In this document: positions 61,373 to 64,000 of the stretch, piece by piece | How the letters are laid out: every line of letters begins with the position of its first letter | Position numbering within the stretch: position 1 is the stretch's first letter | Source of the DNA: Labia minor | Lineage: Eukaryota > Arthropoda > Insecta > Dermaptera > Spongiphoridae | Assembly: GCA_963082975.1 (NCBI GenBank) | Contig: OY720347.1 | Location: 32,133,398 to 32,197,397 of the forward strand | Reading direction: 5' to 3' | DNA: 64,000 nucleotides | Position numbers and translations under genes: made by a program | The notes under the pieces: model-generated | Database searches by the model: none | What the model saw: only the letters and a program-made list of their open reading frames with translations | Told to the model about the DNA's origin: nothing

Positions 61373-61951
61373 TAAGTTGACCTGTGGCCAGGCACAGAAC
61401 CGACCGACGGTTTGAAATAAATTAATTTCCAGCTACAGAACCAATTCCAGATAATTTAAATGTATCTATTAAAGTAATAAAAAACAGATTTGGATATTAC
61501 ATAAATATTTTTAATTTTATTTTATTTGTAATATATAAGGAGGCGCTGGCTGTGACGCCATGAAGGACTGGCTGACGTCCTATAATTTTAAATGAAGATG
61601 ATTTTTCCCGAAGATAAAACCAATACAAAGTTCATGATTCGTGGAGATTTGTAAAAAATGTGAAATTTGCTGTGAAAATAACCCTTCCCTTCTTATCGTC
61701 GATCGGTACCACTTCTGGTATACGGATATACACTAAAAGTTGATCAATTCAGCATACTGATGCATTAAGTAAATATACCAAATTTTATAAAAATCCGTTG
61801 AGCCGTTCAAGCTGTACCGTTGGACGGACAGACCGACAGACATCATGCTAAAAATACTTTTTTCTGTTAACAAAATGCATGGAGATTTGTAAAAAACCCA
61901 CATGTGAAATTTGGTGTGAAAACAATACCTCCCTGACTTTCGTCGGTCGGT
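61373..61951 (-). mobile_element. Family A Helentron-like element, diverged
   Basis: 579 bp, minus orientation, from ACCGACCGACGAAAGTCAGG to the hairpin region, which here reads GTGCCTGGCCACAGGTC, so the stem is partly lost. The CRE pair is mutated (GTGACGCCATG and CTGACGTCC). It shares the GTGCCTGGCC variant with 18094-18590. Confidence 0.65.
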
Positions 61952-62633
61952 AAAAATGAACCCTAATAACATATAACATATAGTAAAATATATGATCATA
62001 GGTAATGAATTTTAAAGTTGATTTTTTAACTTTTTTTGTGATAAATTTTAATGGAATAAATAATATACCTGTTAAAGGATTATTAATTGGTGCTTCATTT
62101 TTTCCAGTTTTTTATTTCTGCATATGTTCTATATTAATTAATTATTTAAAAAAGCATTTACATTTTTTTTAAATTTTGTTTCAACTTAACTGCATTGGTT
62201 TAATTAAGGACATGTCAAATAATAGCTCTAAATAAATAAAAAAAATTAATATTTAAAACAATTACTTATAATTATTAGGTAGTAAATATTTTTAAAAAAT
62301 AAATTTTCACGAAATGAATATTAACATATATATGTATAATTCTATGAATTTTTTAATTTTCTAAAAATTGAATTTTATTATTTTTTATTTGTTTAAAAAA
62401 ATAGAAAAATTTATATATATATCACATATATTAAAATAAAAGATTTAATAAAATATCTCTGAATTTCATTCTTATTTATTAAGACCTTAATTTTGTCTTT
62501 ATATAATATATAGTATTTATTTATTTTAATAAAATTAAATTGATTTCTTTATAAGTTGATGATTACAGTCTGATAATAATCATAATAATTGTAGTAAATA
62601 ATTAAAGAAATGTATATCAATATTTTTAAAGGG

Positions 62634-62739
62634 TCGAGCGAGAGCACGGTGCATCAGGTATTAATATTACCAGCCAAACACAATAATAATGAATCATTTT
62701 TTTTAACTTAATTACCGAGCCGAGGCTCGGGGTCCCGGT
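62634..62739 (-). mobile_element. Family D left end, minus orientation
   Basis: Reverse complement of the left end of 22101: ATTAATATTACCAGCCAAAC, then ACTTAATTACCGAGCCGAGG, then CTCGGGGTCCCGGT. The CCGAGCCGAGGCTCGG hairpin is perfect. The rest of the family D body is not present on either side. Confidence 0.7.
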
Positions 62740-63178
62740 CCTAAATAATTAATATAAAAGAAGGAAAGATTTTTTCGATGCAATATGTGATTTCAATAGG
62801 AATATACGTTCTGAGGACGACTCTCTTATAGGGAAGTTGTCATTTGAATAGTTTATCTAAAACATCCATCGCCAATCTTTAGAATCCAAAGAATCATAAT
62901 ATCATATAATAATCATATAAATACTTAAATTATAAATTTGTGTTTGACAAACCATGATACATTTATATAATAAACATCAGAAAGTTTTTAATTTATTAAT
63001 TTGAATTGGAATTATTAAAGGAAACAATTTATAGTTTGTAATTTAAGTGAAATTGATGGTATCGTAGACAATATTTGAAAATATTTTATACTAAAATTAA
63101 ACTTAAAAATATACAACTTAATTAAAATTTATTTTAATTAAACACCCAGTTAAATTTTTGATAAATATGATTTAAGCC

Positions 63179-63345
63179 AAGAGTGTCAAACTCATAGGTA
63201 CATTTCGGCCAAAGTCGAAAGCCTGATCGCGAAAAACATTTTAGCTTTTTTTTTAGAGAGATAAATTGAAATTTTTTTAAAAAAGTCAAAAGTTGTCACG
63301 GATCGCAAAAATATTTGTCGCGGACGGCGAGTTTGACGCCCCTGC
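63179..63345 (+). mobile_element. hAT miniature element (type 5) with perfect 8-bp target duplication
   Basis: 167 bp flanked by identical TTTAAGCC (63171-63178 and 63346-63353). The right end GAGTTTGACGCCCCTGC inverted is GCAGGGGCGTCAAACTC. The left end AAGAGTGTCAAACTC is its diverged match. Inner TCGC/GCGA motifs repeat at both ends. Noncoding. Confidence 0.8.
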
Positions 63346-64000
63346 TTTAAGCCAATAAAATTTTTCCAATAAATTATTTATTAAAAATTTTTTATTTTTT
63401 CTAAATTTATTATAAGGAATATATATTTATATTAGCAATTAGAAAAATGAATAAATTTTCACATTTTTAATGTTTAATAGAATTATAGTATTTGATTTGA
63501 TGTAAGATTGATTTCTTTTCAAATAAAATGTACTTTTTTCTTCACATATTAAAATAAATTATATTATCTATCTAGACTAGTAAATAAATACCTAAGACAA
63601 CTCACGAGACTGATATTCTATAGTAGCCTTCCTTGATAGAATATTACAAATAGATTATAAAATATAAATCCTACTAGGATGTAATTGAAAAGTATTGTTT
63701 AATTCATAAAACAAAAGTCAAACAACATATTAATTTATTAAAATAAATAAATAAAATAAATAAATAAAACGAAAGAATAATGATACAAATATGTACATAC
63801 TTGAATTTTGAAATATAAATGTCATTAAGCTTAGAATAGAATTTTATTAATTAAAATATAATCAATGATTTTAAATAAAGAATAGAATGATAATGTATAA
63901 ATATAAAGTAAAGTTTTTAAATGTTTATAAAAAAAATAATCTTTAAAATGAGCATAAAAAAATTATTATATTCAAATTAATAGCGTGTTAGTGATTTATT

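Larger units (their letters stand above)
6556..64000 (+). other. Downstream intron of the Sowah-like gene (over 57 kb)
   Basis: It begins at a strong donor (GTAAGC). No segment resembling the expected ankyrin exons was found up to the window end, so the rest is read as intron with transposons and compositional islands. Intervals longer than 300 bases in which nothing beyond A/T-rich simple sequence was recognised include 7131-7640, 7811-9020, 10755-11885, 12135-12595, 15403-16825, 17285-18090, 18591-19150, 19440-20035, 20875-21045, 23665-24445, 25090-26330, 26690-27900, 28240-30380, 30800-31850, 33215-33585, 33780-36180, 37650-38490, 38890-39298, 39400-40560, 41345-42950, 43160-43796, 44430-44985, 45420-46120, 46692-47340, 48896-49560, 50340-51685, 51957-52380, 53551-54120, 54390-55260, 55880-56237, 57237-58250, 60745-61372, 61952-62630, 62740-63178 and 63354-64000. 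A gene nested in the intron cannot be excluded. Confidence 0.45.

Noticed and set aside
1..64000. Prokaryotic systems, CRISPR arrays or a viral insertion
   Set aside because: No repeat-spacer array, no closely packed coding and no viral proteins were seen. All transposase remains belong to eukaryotic element families.

Overview
This window is animal nuclear DNA, very A+T-rich (roughly three-quarters A+T by eye). It holds spliced exons, long introns, microsatellites and many degraded transposons, and no operons or dense coding. The repeat set (mariner, a Tigger/pogo-type element, several hAT miniature elements, Helentron-like short elements with a GTCY microsatellite core, 5'-truncated non-LTR retrotransposon tails) suggests an arthropod or similar invertebrate. 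The species cannot be fixed from this sequence.

Only one host gene is supported, on the + strand. A 36-nt exon (465-500) and a 102-nt exon (6454-6555) have canonical splice sites and are both in phase 0. The second encodes a peptide typical of the segment just before the ankyrin repeats in Sosondowah (Sowah) proteins. The ankyrin exons that should follow were not found, so 6556-64000 is read as one intron of more than 57 kb, or as that intron plus whatever lies beyond.

The intron has two components. One is a set of transposon remnants, many nested: hAT elements inside LINE tails (about 9.8-10.4 and 16.8-17.3 kb); a hAT element in a locally repeated sequence whose empty copy lies nearby (20.1-20.9 kb); a Helentron-like element inside a TA-flanked miniature element (56.2-57.2 kb); and a Tigger-type element whose empty target site is preserved 1.3 kb away (31.9-33.2 kb). 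Two families, called A and B here, recur throughout and have the DINE-1/Helentron layout: 5' short repeat, GTCY/GT-rich core, inverted copy of the short repeat, terminal hairpin, then CTTA/CTAA against a T run. They share a core with a third element inside a foldback structure at 59.0-59.9 kb.

The other component is about twenty islands of a few hundred bases that are clearly less A+T-rich than their surroundings and lack convincing coding potential. In many bilaterians Sowah is the bystander gene of the Iroquois/Irx homeobox genes and carries their enhancers in its introns. These islands are therefore reasonable candidates for an Irx regulatory block, but that is inference from the gene's identity and the base composition, not from alignment.
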